This document shows positions 1-12,053 of a stretch of 64,000 bases of DNA, piece by piece (position 1 is the stretch's first letter; the number at the start of each line of letters is the position of its first letter). Position numbers and translations under genes: made by a program. The stretch is from Takifugu bimaculatus. Lineage: Eukaryota; Chordata; Actinopteri; Tetraodontiformes; Tetraodontidae. The stretch lies in contig CP034991.1 in the NCBI GenBank assembly GCA_004026145.2, forward strand, positions 18,609,275-18,673,274. Direction: 5' to 3'. Under the pieces are notes generated by a model. That model had not been told where the DNA came from and ran no database searches. It saw only the letters and a list, made by a program, of their open reading frames with translations.

Positions 1-7
1 CAGCAGC

Positions 8-39
<32 letters not shown>

Positions 40-252
40 TAGCAGCAGCAGCAGCAGCTGCAGCAGTAGTAGTAGTAGCAGCAGTAGCAGCAGTAGTAGC
101 AGAGCAGCAGCAGCAGTAGCATCAGTAGCAGCAGCAGCAGCAGCTGCAGCAGTAGTAGTAGTAGCAGTAGCAGCAGTAGTAGCAGCAGCAGCAGCAGCTG
201 CAGCAGTAGTAGTAGTAGCAGTAGCAGCAGTAGTAGTAGTAGCAGCAGTATT
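1..252 (+). repeat. AGC/AGT trinucleotide repeat, rph3a intron (copy A)
   Basis: Interrupted AGC and AGT triplets run up to 70 bases before an rph3a exon. The matching tract in copy B (46,402-47,542) is far longer and carries a MITE about 80 bp from its right end. No MITE is present in these 252 bases. The tract continues off the left edge. Confidence 0.9.
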
Positions 253-320
253 TACAGTTTTTGGCCAAATGTTGTGTCTCTCCCTCTGTCCAATGTCCGA
301 ATGTCCCCTGACGCGTCCAG

Positions 321-2179
321 GCTGTCTGTCTGTGATGAGGACAAGTTTGGACATAATGAATTTATCGGGGAAACCCGAGTTGCTCTGAAGAAGCTGAAGC
401 TGAACCAGAAGAAGGTCTTCAACGTGTGCCTGGAGAGAGTTGTCCCTGTGCGTTTGAGCCCACCTCCATCATCGAAGCTCTGGTCTTCATCCAGAGATGT
501 TTGCTAACCTGCTGCTCTTCCATCCATCCACAGACAAAGAGAACTGCAACAGCAGGGGGCGCCAGAGGGATCTCGCTCTACGAAGACGAGGCAATTAGCG
601 TTTATGACCTAGCAAATACGCCAACGTTGACAGGTTCATCTAACCACTCCTCCACCCTGTTTCAGACTGGGAAGGAGGGAGGGGAGCACGAGGAGCGTGG
701 TCGCATTCTGATATCCCTGATGTACAGCTCCCAGTCCAACAACCTAATTGTGGGCATCGTGCGCTGCGTTCACCTGGCTGCCATGGATGCTAACGGCTAC
801 TCTGACCCGTATGTCAAAATGTAAGTTCGAGCCACATGAGGAGCATCGTTAAAGTCGAAACACTACTGAAGCTTTAGGATGTAAAGAAACCAAAAGAAAT
901 GATGGAAAAAATGTTCAGCCTTCAGTTTGAGGTGTAACATGAACAATTCCACTGAAAAGGAAACGGAAATCTTCAAGGAGAAGGGGAGGAGGAGGAGGAG
1001 GTGGGGGGAGGAGGTGGGGGGTTGGGGGGAGGAAGAGGAGGGGAAGGTGGGGGAGGAGGAGGACAAGGAAGAGGAGGTGGGGGGGGAGGAGGAGGAGGGG
1101 AGGAGGCTAAGGGGGGGAGGAGGGAGGACAAGGAAGAGGAGGTGGGGGGAGGAAGAGGAGTGAAGGTCGGGGGGAGGAGGAAAAAGGAGGAAGAGGAGGT
1201 GGGGGAGAAAGGGGAAGAGGAAGTGGAGGAGGAGGAGGAGGAAGAGGAGGCGAAGGAGGAGAAGGGAAGGAGGAGGAGGAAGAGGAGGAAGAGGAGGTGG
1301 GGGGGAGGAGGACAAGGAAGAGGAGGTGGGGGGAGGAAGGAGGGGAAGGTAGGGGAAGGAGGTGGGAGGAGGAAGAGGGGGAGGAGGAGGAGGGATGAAG
1401 GAGGAGGAGGAAGGAGAAAGGGGAGGAGGGGGACGGGGAGGAGGTGGGGGAGGAGGGTGGTGGGGGAAGAGAAGGGGAGGAGTTTGTGTTTGGGCCTCCA
1501 AAGGTGTGAGTGAGTAGGGGGCTGCACCTTCCAGATCCGCCCTGATTTCTCCTTCCTGTCGCCACTCTGAGTTTTCCTGACAGTAGATCACAGATCCGTG
1601 ATCCACCAGATCACTTCAGTGTCCCTCTGTGATTGACAGATGTCTGAAGCCTGACATGGGGAAGAAGGGCAAGAGCAAAACACAAATCAAGAAGAGGACG
1701 TTAAACCCGGAGTTTAATGAGGTCTGTAAGCGTTGGCCCAGAAGGTGGCGCCGCCCTCATTTACCTGCTAGAAATTGAGGAATTTTCTGGATTTACTTTC
1801 AGGAATTCAGCTACGACATCAAACACAGCGAGCTAGCCAAGAAGACTCTAGATATCTCCGTGTGGGATTACGACATCGGAAAGTCCAACGACTATATTGG
1901 TAAGTGATGCTCAAGCTCCAGATCCGAAGGCTGAACTGGAAGCTCGTCACTTTGATCTGGAATAATTGGTGGACAGCTAGCGCAGATGCTAGCTGCACGG
2001 TCAGGGACCCTCACCTCAGGGCAACAACCCGGTCTGTCTCCCCCACAGGTGGGTGTCAGCTGGGGATCACTGCTAAAGGGGAGCGGCTCAAGCACTGGTA
2101 CGAGTGTTTGAAGAACAAGGACAAGAAGATCGAGCGCTGGCACACCTTGTACATCGAGAATCACGTCGCTAGCGATTAA
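321..2179 (+). CDS. rph3a: Rabphilin-3A, C-terminal part (copy A, 5' exons outside window)
   Basis: Five GT-AG exons (321-447, 534-820, 1640-1721, 1803-1899, 2049-2179) join in frame to a TAA stop. They encode the end of the C2A domain (SVCDEDKFGHNEFIGE, with loop-3 acidic residues) and all of C2B, including the Ca2+-loop motifs MDANGYSDPYVK and WDYDIGKSNDYIG. The ending RWHTLYIENHVASD matches the conserved rabphilin C terminus. Rabphilin-3A is a Rab3/Rab27 effector of synaptic vesicles whose C2 domains bind Ca2+, phospholipid and SNAP-25. Compared with the full copy at 42,682-49,500 there are two amino-acid changes: Ser for Cys in the 1640 exon, and Ile for Asn near the C terminus, where Asn is the usual residue. 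The upstream exons lie left of the window, so this is a partial view, not evidence of a truncated gene. Confidence 0.93.
975..1490 (+). repeat. Polypurine GGA-rich tract in rph3a intron (copy A)
   Basis: About 500 bases are nearly pure purine on the plus strand (GGA, GGGGA and GAA units), in the intron between exons 534-820 and 1640-1721. Open frames in it encode only Gly/Glu/Arg or Pro/Ser/Leu strings and are not genes. The equivalent tract in copy B is strongly rearranged although both flanks match closely. Confidence 0.9.
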
Positions 2180-3182
2180 CTTTCGCTCCACGCGTCACAG
2201 TTTTTCATGAAAGTTAGTTTCCATTTATCAGCGAATGCCTCTTTTCAATGTTCCACGCTGACTCAGCATCTCCCGGACAGGCTCCATCTCTTCCCTGCAT
2301 TTGTTCTGCTTTCATGGCCTGTGCTGATGTTTACTCTCCTTGTGGGACAAATTGTGGTGTGAGTAAATTAGACATGTATACTTCACTGATATTATGTATT
2401 AGAGCTGACCATGACGCGTCTGAAGTGTCCCGCAGAGCAACATCTGACCTGGTTTGGACGCCAAGTCAGAGGAGACGCAGCTTCACACGTCTCGGCTCTC
2501 GTGTGTAGTTCAAGAAATCAAGAAATGTTTAGATTGGGTTAGCATAGATATTTGATGCACAGTTGATGGACGTAAGCTAGCTTAAACTTTGTTGCTGTTC
2601 AGTTGTGATCTTTAAATTAGCAGAGACATCTGTGGGGCTACTAGAGCTGCAAGGAGATTTTCAGTTCTTGATCGATAATGAGGCAAACAGAAAACAACCC
2701 TTTCTTCTCTTTGAATATGTAATCTGGCAGGGCACAACTCTGTCTTCCTCCTCCTCTTCCTCAATCTGTCACCTCGCTGCGTTTTTTAATGTCGTGTTTA
2801 CAAAATGTGCAACAGTTGCCTCCTCCCCTGGAAGGAGGCGTTGGGTCGCATCGGAGGGTCTAACCACGCGTCTGCACCTCCTCGCCTGGCTCTCCAGTGC
2901 TGTTCTTCAGAGGTTGGTCAGGCTGAATCCGGAGGTATTTTTAGTCTGCTCTAGAAACATAGTTACATTTCCTCTGGAAGGCGGAGAGATACAAAATGGC
3001 TGTTTCTGCTGCAGCTTGTTCAGCCAATCTTTTATTCATAAGTGATCAAGCTGATTTGAGAAGCCTTAAACCATTTTAATTAGCTTCAAAGCTGACTCTC
3101 ACCCTCGAGATCAACGTGTTGGCATGACCGAGTGGCTTGAAAAACGGTTGATATGAGCTACCGTGGCTTCGTCGACATCGTT

Positions 3183-3456
3183 CAGGGGTGTCAAACTAAT
3201 CTCAGTCCACAATTTGATCCTGTTTGCTGCATGACCCAGTGAATATTGATGTTATGCATAAATAACGGGAACGCTAAATGCATCTCCTGTATTTCATATT
3301 TCTCCACGACTCTTAATTTAGGCGCAGCCCTAGCTGACAAATCAAAATGGTTTCATGTCTTTGATCATTTTAAGCATGGATTCGTCCCTAAGTGGGCCAG
3401 ACTGGAGCCTCAGGCGGGCCGGATCTGGCCCGCGGGCCCCAGGTTTAACACCTTTG
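3183..3456. mobile_element. hAT-type non-autonomous element, degraded (copy A)
   Basis: The left end reads CAGGGGTGTCAAACT and the right end GTTTAACACCTTTG, imperfect inverted termini typical of the hAT elements whose interior carries GGGCCGGATCTGGCCCGCGG. No clean 8-bp target duplication remains, so it is old. It lies downstream of the rph3a stop, possibly in the 3' UTR, and is shared with copy B. Confidence 0.7.
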
Positions 3457-3851
3457 ATCTAAAACATTATATTTCTTCTCTTAAAAGTTGCAGGGAAATA
3501 TGGGAAGTCTAAGTTCCACAGCGGGTGAACAATTCCTGCAATTCCTTGCATGCTCCGTGCTTCGGACTCTGGCGTGCCTCGGCCCGTTGTGGCCCACTTC
3601 TGCCCTAACCCAACACACACTTTGCACAATCGTGGGTGATCACCCTCGGCCACAGCGCGACCCTCAAGGCTTTAGCGTATGTCTGTATGCGCAACACAGA
3701 AAACTACTGAAAGCACACTTTACAGAGTGAAGATGCCACAATTTATAGAGCAGTGTGCAACTGAGACTAGCATCAAAGACAACGACAAAAGATCCTATGC
3801 ATGATGTGTCTTGTGCTTCAAGAGATATATATATATATATATATACTTTGT

Positions 3852-3857
3852 AATAAA
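3852..3857 (+). promoter_or_regulatory. Candidate rph3a polyadenylation signal (copy A)
   Basis: An AATAAA lies about 1.7 kb after the rph3a stop codon, following an AT repeat. A second AATAAA is at 4247. Both are conserved in copy B. Which one is used cannot be told from sequence. Confidence 0.3.
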
Positions 3858-4390
3858 TGAATGCTATCCCATTAATGTTTACACTTCTGCGCACATAACA
3901 GTCCTGTTAATAATGTACTTTATATAGAAAAGACCATATTCTGCATGATTATGGGAGCTAAGTGTAGCTGCAACGGCATCCACAGGAGAACTAGTTAATT
4001 AACTGAGCACATTCACGATCGTTGTCCCTCCGGCAGCGATCCGTCGTGTCCAAAAACCTTCCTAAAATCCTTAAAGATGAAGTGCGAGGACATTTGTCAA
4101 CAGGCGTCTCTTCGAGCTGCAGCTTGTCTTCTACTTGGTTCTACTGGATGATGGCAGCGTTTGTACCGCGCGCATGCACCGGAAATATGGATGTTAGCAA
4201 ACACATCAAATGCATGTCAAGATTTTGCAAAGAGTTTACACAGAAAAATAAAATCTAATGAAAACGCAGCGTGTAAGTTCATGGAAAAGATCATTGTGTG
4301 TGTGTGTGTGGGGGGGGGGGGGGATTGAAATAATATTTATTGATAGTCTACTCACTATCATGTCCTGAATTCCACAAAAAAGGTCAAAAA

Positions 4391-4452
4391 GGGCCAAATA
4401 TAATTACATTACGGGCCAAATTTGGCCCACGGGCCAGAGTTTGACACCTATG
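4391..4452. mobile_element. hAT element 3' end, internally deleted (copy A)
   Basis: Only the terminal ~60 bases remain: the segment with GGGCCAAATTTGGCCCACGG and the right terminus GTTTGACACCTATG. Copy B has about 820 more bases immediately to the left of this terminus. Confidence 0.65.
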
Positions 4453-6496
4453 TCCTAATGTCTCCTCTTGGTGCTGGTTCTTCCTGGTTCTGCCTCCTCT
4501 TGGTCCTGTCTCCTCCTCTCCTGGTTCCTCCTGGTCCTGTCTCCTCCTGGTCCTCTCTCCTCCTCTCCTGGTTCCTCCTGGTCCTCTCTCCTCCTGGTCC
4601 CATCTCCTGAGTCCTCAGCTGGTCCTTCTCCCTGTCTGCATTCTGGGCTTCGGTCTGTGCCTCTATATTATCAGCTGAATGTCCACTTTAGTCCCACCTG
4701 CACTGAAGGTCATGAAAGGAACCAAAACAGCCTTAATAAGATAATGTAAATACCAAAAAAGAAAATACCAGGAGGTTTTTTTTTTATTGCTGCTAGCTCC
4801 AGTTACATAAAATGTTTGTGAAAAGTTTCACGTGTATGTGAAGCTATCTACGAAATAACTTTGATTCCTAACGGAATTATAAATGTGGTATCAAGCAGCA
4901 GTTAACATGATGATTAAAAGCACGGAGCGATCCAGCATCTCCCCCCCCCCCCCTGCTGATAGACGTTGGGACACAGCAGCCTCTTGGACTATGAGCTATA
5001 ACAACTCTTTTATTCATGAGACTGGTGTTTTTTCCCTTTCACCAGTCCCAGAGCCTTCGTTAAAAATTCTGACCCATTTCTGCAGCAACGACCACCAACC
5101 AACCGCTCCCGCCGTCAGCCCAGGTTCTCAGGTTCACCTCTCCATGGCAGAGACTCCTCTAATCCCTTGTTTTTCCCAGTATTCCAACCGCAGCTTCTCT
5201 ACCAGAATGCTGGGTGCCTTATTCCCGCCTGACTGATTTCCTGTTGCCGACCTTGCCTGCTCCATCGCAGCCCCACTAACGTGCCTCACCTTCTGCCTGA
5301 CCACGCCCCTGTCTGCTCCCCCACCTAGCTCCCATCTGCAGGGTTCCCCCTCTGCTGGGACTGCTTCTTTCATTTGGGATCAAAGCAAGGACCACACACC
5401 GGTGGAACTTAATTGTGGACTTTTTTGGTGGTTTTTTGGGGTTCATCTAGCTGGTTTCACTGCCAGGAACCCTCAGAAATGCCCAAACACATATGCTGTG
5501 AGGATCACATCGGGCAGAACATTAACTAGGAGAAGCTGTGGTTCTGTGCTATCACTGTTCTGATGGGCAAACAAAGCAATATTCTCTGAATTTCTGAAAT
5601 CTAGTTGAAGTGTCGAGCATGCTGACACACATACGGATTAGACCCAAATGCAGAAGGACAAGCTTCATTTTCAAAAGAGAAGGTAGATTTAATTATAGAT
5701 TAAGGTTAATACCACTAAGGCTGGAACATTTCAGAATACAAAGATAAACTGTCACTTTATAAATGGATATCCTACCCTGGATGGATGAAGGCAGCATGGA
5801 TGGGTAAAGGTTAAGCAGAAGGAACAGCTACTTCAGTGGCTCCTGTGAGAGTGAAGGTCTTTCAAACCTTAAGGACAAGCTGTGGCCCCAGTCAGACACC
5901 ACGTCCTTGGGGAAACGATGCAAATGGAATACATGCAACAGCATCACCAGTTGTTCCAAAATGAAACAGTTTGCAAAATCTGTCTACCACTGAGAGAATG
6001 GTAGTGCTACCTGCAGGAGGAGTCGATGTGAAGTCTAGCTAACCTGTTCCCTAACTCCCCATGTACCAGCTCCCACCACACTGGAGGATGGTGTGATACT
6101 GGAAGAGCTACAGTTAGAGACTCCTGTGAAAAACTGGAGTGACAAGGCATCGGGCTTGATTTTTTTTTGGAACAGCATAATAAGACAAATTGAAATTGAA
6201 TCTTTTAAAGAAAAGACAATGTCTGTCGTGGGTTCAGCCTCTTAGAGCGGAGCTACTCCAGGTTTTTGTGGTCAGTCCAGATGAGAAACTGTTGCGCCGC
6301 ACCTTACAACCAGTGTCGCCTCCCCTCCAAGCCCACCTTCACCTCCCTGCTACCCACATCATAGTTCCTTTCCGAAGAGACAGTCGCCATGAGGGGGAGG
6401 CACATGGGTGGAGTCTGTTATCCACTGGGGACCAGTGGGACGGCAATGCTCCCCCTCCCATCTCAGAGGCATCCACCTCAACTGGAATCCCCTGAA

Positions 6497-6500
<4 letters not shown>

Positions 6501-6542
<42 letters not shown>
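6501..6542. repeat. GT dinucleotide repeat (copy A)
   Basis: About 21 GT units lie inside the gypsy remnant, next to the RNase H fragment. Copy B has a similar tract at 54,657-54,700. Confidence 0.95.
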
Positions 6543-6546
<4 letters not shown>

Positions 6547-6610
6547 CGAGCCATCAGAACAATTCACAACACTTCCAACACATCAATCCCTTATTTCTGA
6601 AATCCAAACC

Positions 6611-6670
6611 AGCCCAGAGAAGACACAGGTATGTCAGCAGGTTCTGACCAGCCCAGAGAAGACACAGGTG
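6611..6670. repeat. 39-bp minisatellite, ~1.6 units (copy A)
   Basis: The unit contains CCAGAGAAGACACAGGT followed by CAGCAGGTTCTGAC. Copy B has about 7.6 units at the same site. Confidence 0.85.
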
Positions 6671-8840
6671 TGCTGGATTGCACTGATTGAGAAGGAGCAG
6701 TCAAAAAGAAAGGGTTCTCCATTTCAGCTGCTGGGGTAATACATTCTGAATACACATCTTATTGTCCAAACATGTATCACTTCAAACACAAGTGAAGTTT
6801 ATCTTCTCTGAATAAAGGGAGGAAGTCTTAACCTTCATCATTTACCAGTCATCTGTCTTTGGTATTCCGTTACCGTTGCTATTGGTGCGGCTGCTCTTAC
6901 TCTTTCCATTGTCTTTGTAGATTTCGTGAGCCTGATCATCACTGTCGTATTGCAAATGTTGACATTTTTGCTGAAGCTAATATTGTTTTCTCTATATGTG
7001 GCATCTACTGCATGTCTGAGGGATCCCTCATCTAGGGTTCTCCTTTGGGCTTCTTCTTTTTCCTAAAGGGATTTTCCTGACCCTGACCCCTACCAAATGA
7101 TAGGCACTGCAAAGAGGGTCGGTGTCTTTGACAGTGATTCAGTTCAGTCCATGACAGTTGCTGCAGGGCCTAAAGCAAATTGTCCTTTTTGTCCACAAAG
7201 AAAATCCTTCACCCGTTGGAGAGAGGCGAATAATCCCTGCTTTAAGAGAAGAAGAGATGTACTCATGCATTTCTTTGCCTTCTGGGGCAGAGCGAGAATA
7301 GAGGCGATCTCTGGGGGGACAGGCTCCTAGCAACAGATCAATTAAACAATCCATCTCCATATCGGAGGCAGTGAAGTGGCTCAGAACTTGTTAAACAACG
7401 CCTTGAGATCATGATAAGACTGTGAAACTGTGTATAGATCAGGATAATCAGGATTACACTAAGTGAGACTCTGGAGTGTGACTGTGTGAGACCCTGAACG
7501 AGGAGGAAAACAGTCCTCTAGGCAGCTCTCCCTCTAACCCCAAATCTCCCCAGTGGGCCAATTGACTTTGGGACTATGCTGGACTTACCAAGGGAATCTA
7601 GAATGAGCATGTGTAATGTTGAAAACCTAGCTGTTTGGTGACTTGGTACAGTAACCTCACAGTCAAACGCGAGCTTCTAGGGGTTTGAGAAGGGGAAGTA
7701 CAGTTACTTTAGGTTTCTGGCAAGGTCTTTGTCCATAAAACTTGAATCAGAACCAGACTCTAGAAACACTTTAACCTTAACCGAGAGCACCTGGGACACT
7801 AGCTACAGATAGATAGTTCTGCACCTTCCTCTTATGCTGGCACTTCTGCTGCAGAACCAGCTGGTTGATAGGGAATGGGACACCTCGGAGAAGCTGGACT
7901 TTTTCTCAGGGGGTTGCTTATCTTGATGGTCCAGGTGATGAAAAATTTAAGGTCAGCAGGGTGCTTCAAGGAAACGAATTGGTCCAAAGTTCCAAAGTCA
8001 ATGACCTAGTCAACAACTGGACCTTTACCTTGACGTACATCCATGAGAGCCCAGGTGGTTTGTGGAGTGGAGTGATCAAAAACCTTTGACAGTAGAGGTG
8101 AAGAGGTTCAGAGTGTTACAGATAGGAGGTTCACCAGCTCCTTCTGCTGTAGTCCATGTGTCTACTTGCTCATAGAGATGTAAAATGATGAAGGCCACCT
8201 TGGAATGCTTGCTGGGAAAGGCTGCAGGCCAAAATGCTCTCCACATGGGACAAAAAAGGCTCAGCAATTGTTCTTATCTCCAGAAAAGTGCTCTGGTCGA
8301 GATACTGAGAGTAGAATTAGACAAAATAGAAAATAATGAACTGAAATGAACATACATACGCCCGACATGGCAAAAAGGTTCCTCTTGAGTGACAGTCTGT
8401 TGTCAAACCGATATGGGTCAGGCAAGGGCGCACGGGTGGTGACGTGGCACTTTTATTTCAGAATCCTTTATCGGATTTCTTAATGGTTTAAATGAGCTGC
8501 AGCCCAGGATGTGAAATGTTGACTGTGGTTCAATTAGTGGTGAGTTTAACATCCTTATTTACAGCCCTCAGGACAACTGAACCTGTTTGACACTCTTGAC
8601 AAATATGGAGTGTGCAACAGAGCCTCCACACACACTTTGGACTACCGTGTCTGATATTGCCATGTCTGATCATCACTGTTTTGAATTTGAGAGCATTTTC
8701 TCAGTGCAGGCAAAAATATCAGCACGAATAATCACAAAATAGTTTATTTGGTTAATCAGGTTTGCTCTTCAACACCCCCACAGAAAAGTTGGAGGACATT
8801 ATACAAATACAGGTGATTTTTCAAAAAGGTTCCACAAGTC

Positions 8841-9222
8841 GGGCAGCACGGTGGTGTGGTGGTTAGCACTGTTGCCTCACAGCAAGAAGGCCCCGGGTTC
8901 GATCCCTGGTTGGCACTGAGGCTGGGGACTTTCTGTGTGGAGTTTGCATGTTCTCCCTGTGCCTGCGTGGGTTCTCTCCGGGTACTCCGGCTTCCTCCCA
9001 CAGTCCAAAGACATGCATGATTGGGGATTAGGCTTATTGGGCTTCTAAATTGCCCGTAGGTGTGAGTGTGAGAGTGAATGGTTGTCTGTCTATATGTGTT
9101 AGCCCTGCGATTGACTGGCGTCCAGTCCAGGGTGTACCCTGCCTCCGCCCATTGTGCTGGGATAGGCTCCAGCCCCCCCGCGACCCTCAGTGGAGGAACA
9201 AGCGGTAGAAAATGAGAGAGAG
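8841..9222 (+). mobile_element. tRNA-derived SINE with 13-bp target-site duplication
   Basis: The head contains GGTGGTTAGCACTGTTGCCT and the B-box-like GGGTTCGATCCC, resembling a tRNA-Val-like gene. The body is a common teleost interspersed repeat (GGATAGGCTCCAGC near the end), and the tail is GA-rich. The 13-bp duplication GGTTCCACAAGTC flanks it at 8828-8840 and 9223-9235. Copy B (near 57,180) has a single copy of that 13-mer and no insertion, so this is a filled site against an empty site. Confidence 0.9.
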
Positions 9223-9235
9223 GGTTCCACAAGTC

Positions 9236-11369
9236 ATGGTGTTTTATCACAGACCCTAAAAACTGTTGTCATTAAACCATTCTTAACGAAGAACAATGTA
9301 GACTTTGAATGGCTCATTAAAAATTCTATTGTTTCTTTGGCTCCGCAGGAAATTATGGCAATTCTAGAGTGAGTACATGCAAACAAGTGCTGACCTGTGG
9401 GGACGCATGCATTTATCAGACCCCAAACCCCTCTTTCAGCTGCGGGGGCTCCCCGGATACTTTGTTGGCCATTTGGTGGTGACAATGCTTTATTTGGGCA
9501 AAAAATACAGGAGCCTTCCAAGACACTGTGTACACTTCCTTTCATGAGGATCCTTTGGCGAGCAGGTCTGGTGCTAGCCATCTCAGTACTTCCAGCTCTG
9601 CCAGAACACCTTCAGACCCCTGCCAAGCAGGAGCAGTACCCCCAAGCAAGGTGCCAAACCCACAAAATGGGCCCTGTGGTGAGCTGGCGATGTACCCTTC
9701 ACCCATAAAAGGTGCATAAAAGCGATGAAGAAGGAGGCGATATCCAGTGTCTTTAGAGGTGATCAATAGACTGGAGCATGACAGAGGAAGACATCTGTAA
9801 ATGTGCACATCGAAAACATAGTTTGGCATCGTTTGTGGACATATTTGAACGTCTCTGAAGCTCCGAGTGACACGTCAGTGGCGTTTTCCCCCATGACCGG
9901 CCAGAAAAACCCAAACCATCACTGTCAACTCACAACAGGGAGGTTTGGAGCACCCTTATTCCGTTTTATCTCAGAATTTGCAAGTTCCCCTGGTGTCAGT
10001 GCGAGTTTCCAACTGCTTCCTCTCACAGCCTCGACAATTCCAGCAGTGATAAAACCCAATATGAAACCATGAAGATCATAACAGGTGAAAGAGGCCCATT
10101 TCCTCGTGCTCCTGGAGGTCTGCAGTGTGAGTAATTAGCACATTAATTAGCACACTCAAACACTTTGCCTCAACATATGTTGCTCACCAGTGTCCATTTT
10201 AGCAAAAGCCAGTGATGTGTGATGAGGTGTGAATTCAAAATGTATTTAGCAAATAGAACCAATTCAAGATACAAATATTACAGAGCTCCGGGCCAGTTAA
10301 AAACCCTACAATAACAAAGTCAATTGTCAGGGCATGAAGCCTGACAACCTAACTATCCCTTGATTTAGGCTAATTATTGATGCTAATCCAGTCCAATGTT
10401 GTCTTCTGATTGGATGACCTCATCTTCTTCTTCCAGTTCCATTGGATGCTGCACAGTCCTTGTTCTCTGTTGTTTCCCAGATAGCCAGGTCAAAGTTCAC
10501 CTTCTTCTTGCAGAGGAACTTACCAACACCACTAAACTCTGCTGTCCAGTTTTACGGTGGGTGTTCAACACTTTCAGCCAGATTACAATTATCTAAGCAG
10601 CAGTCAAGGGAGGGTCAACGGACTGCTTATCTTTATTACACTCGCTAACGATTCTACTTTCCCTAACGTCTAAACTAATTCTAACAGAAAACAGAAACAC
10701 ATACAAAAAAGCAGACACAATTCTCTTCAATTTATAGAGACAAAGCATTTGCTCCACACCCTCATCACTACTCCTATTAAGGAAAAATTAATTTATGGGA
10801 TCCTGTGCAAAAAACCCTGGTTTATATCCATCCACAACCCAGTTTCTGGGGGATTACACACTCTGGGATAAGGCTGCTGCTCTTTACTGCATTTATTTTG
10901 GCTGCATATCAGCATAGCGGACTCCTGGTGCGTGTCGGGCTGATGGTGGAGTGAAAACTTGGACATAATTATTATTTGTCAACACTGGGCCTATGCTGAT
11001 TGGTTCATATTGAATTGTTTGTCAACACCGTAAGACGGTAGAGCAAAAAAAAAACCCCAATACTCCAATAAAATGTGGTTCAGGCAGCGTCACCAGCAGC
11101 GCCTTGACCTGCCAACAGGGGGTGCTGCAGCACACATGAGTCTAATTTTTGCTGCACTTCAAGACGTATTGTAAAGTGTTTTTATTGTAAAATAACTGGA
11201 ATTGTAAAATAATGGAAGATGACTCGTGATGATATTCCTTTCAGACAAAAAAAAGTACAAAAGTGGTCGTCGGCACAAACATGCCGTTATTGCGGCACTC
11301 ATCTGTGGGGAGGCGGCGCATATGAATGACATGTTTACTCCTGTGGGGGCATGAACCTGAACATGTGTC

Positions 11370-11370
<1 letters not shown>
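9236..11370. other. Intergenic stretch, no gene recognised (copy A)
   Basis: No coding region, RNA gene or identifiable element was found. A 46-codon open frame near 9240-9372 is disrupted in copy B by a one-base A-run difference, which argues against coding. Confidence 0.5.

Positions 11371-11372
<2 letters not shown>

Positions 11373-11447
<75 letters not shown>
11373..11447. repeat. GT dinucleotide repeat upstream of hectd4 (copy A)
   Basis: About 37 GT units stop immediately before the GC-rich hectd4 promoter region. Copy B carries a slightly shorter tract. Confidence 0.95.
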
Positions 11448-11448
<1 letters not shown>

Positions 11449-11449
11449 T

Positions 11450-12053
11450 CGCGGCCTCACGGAGACACACAACCGCCGAGTCTTGACCGCGGAGCCGCGG
11501 TGCATTCTGGGAGCCCCCATATAGCCTCGGAAACATGGCGTCTCACTGACGGTTAAGACAGCACAATTTTCTCTAGCGGCTATCGGACCGCCCGAGCTGC
11601 TAGCGAAGCTGTCCTGGTTCCGCCTTTTCAGCGTCGGAGGTAGCCACGGCCGAAACGGGCCCCACCATCGGTAGATTGTAGTCGTCACGTTGAATAACGG
11701 ATTTAGTCCGGGTGTCACGCCCACCCCGCACGGTAGCGTTCCGAGCCGCACGGTCGCGGTAAGTTAGCTCGCCAGCCAGACAGCTAGCTCGCAGCGTCCG
11801 AGAGCACCACCAGACCGCCCTCGCTACGAGAGGAGAAGGTGCTGTTCCATTTTTACTGCCCCGCAGCTTACTGCTTGCGTGGAGCTTGACAGCACAGGCT
11901 GCTTGTCACGCACAGCCATCGGAGAAAAGGGCGACAGTGACGGCGGAAAGGCGGCGGTAGCTCGCTAGCAGCCAAGCTAGGGCGTTCCTGTTAATGTTGC
12001 CACTGAATTTTTAATGTTCGACCCCTTTGGCATCACCGTCGGAGGAGAGAGCG
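11450..12053 (+). promoter_or_regulatory. hectd4 CpG-rich promoter and 5' UTR (copy A)
   Basis: GC- and CpG-rich sequence precedes the hectd4 start. A YY1-type site AAACATGGCG is at 11531-11540, about 20 bases after GCATTCTGGGA, a ZNF143-like fragment. A consensus donor GTAAGT at about 11760 suggests an optional 5' non-coding exon. The start site is inferred, not observed. The block is almost unchanged in copy B. Confidence 0.6.

Larger units (their letters stand above)
5134..8267 (-). mobile_element. Decayed Ty3/gypsy LTR retrotransposon (copy A)
   Basis: Fragments of a gypsy polyprotein occur in the right order on the minus strand but in shifted frames with stops. A gag-like segment is at about 8076-8267 (AFPSKHSKVAF). 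The start of reverse transcriptase is at 7139-7345 (APEGKEMHEYI, FRPCSNCHGLN). RNase H is at about 6245-6505 (VEVDASEMGGGALPSH, NRLHPCA, TDHKN). The post-RNase H KPDALS motif is at 6146-6163, and an integrase core fragment at about 5888-5943 (FPKDVVSDWG). A tail at 5134-5373 may be LTR-derived; exact LTR ends were not found. A GT repeat and a 39-bp tandem repeat interrupt the pol region. The element is dead and is shared with copy B. Confidence 0.8.

Noticed and set aside
1..2179. rph3a copy A as a truncated pseudogene
   Set aside because: Its visible exons are intact with good splice sites and stop; missing 5' exons are simply left of the window.
8841..8915. Functional tRNA gene at the SINE head
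   Set aside because: Only a tRNA-Val-like promoter portion is present; the cloverleaf is not complete and target duplications show a SINE.
9190..9372. Possible exon encoding TVVIKPFLTKNNVDFEWLIKN
   Set aside because: The frame is lost in copy B through a one-base difference in an A run, and no partner exons were found.
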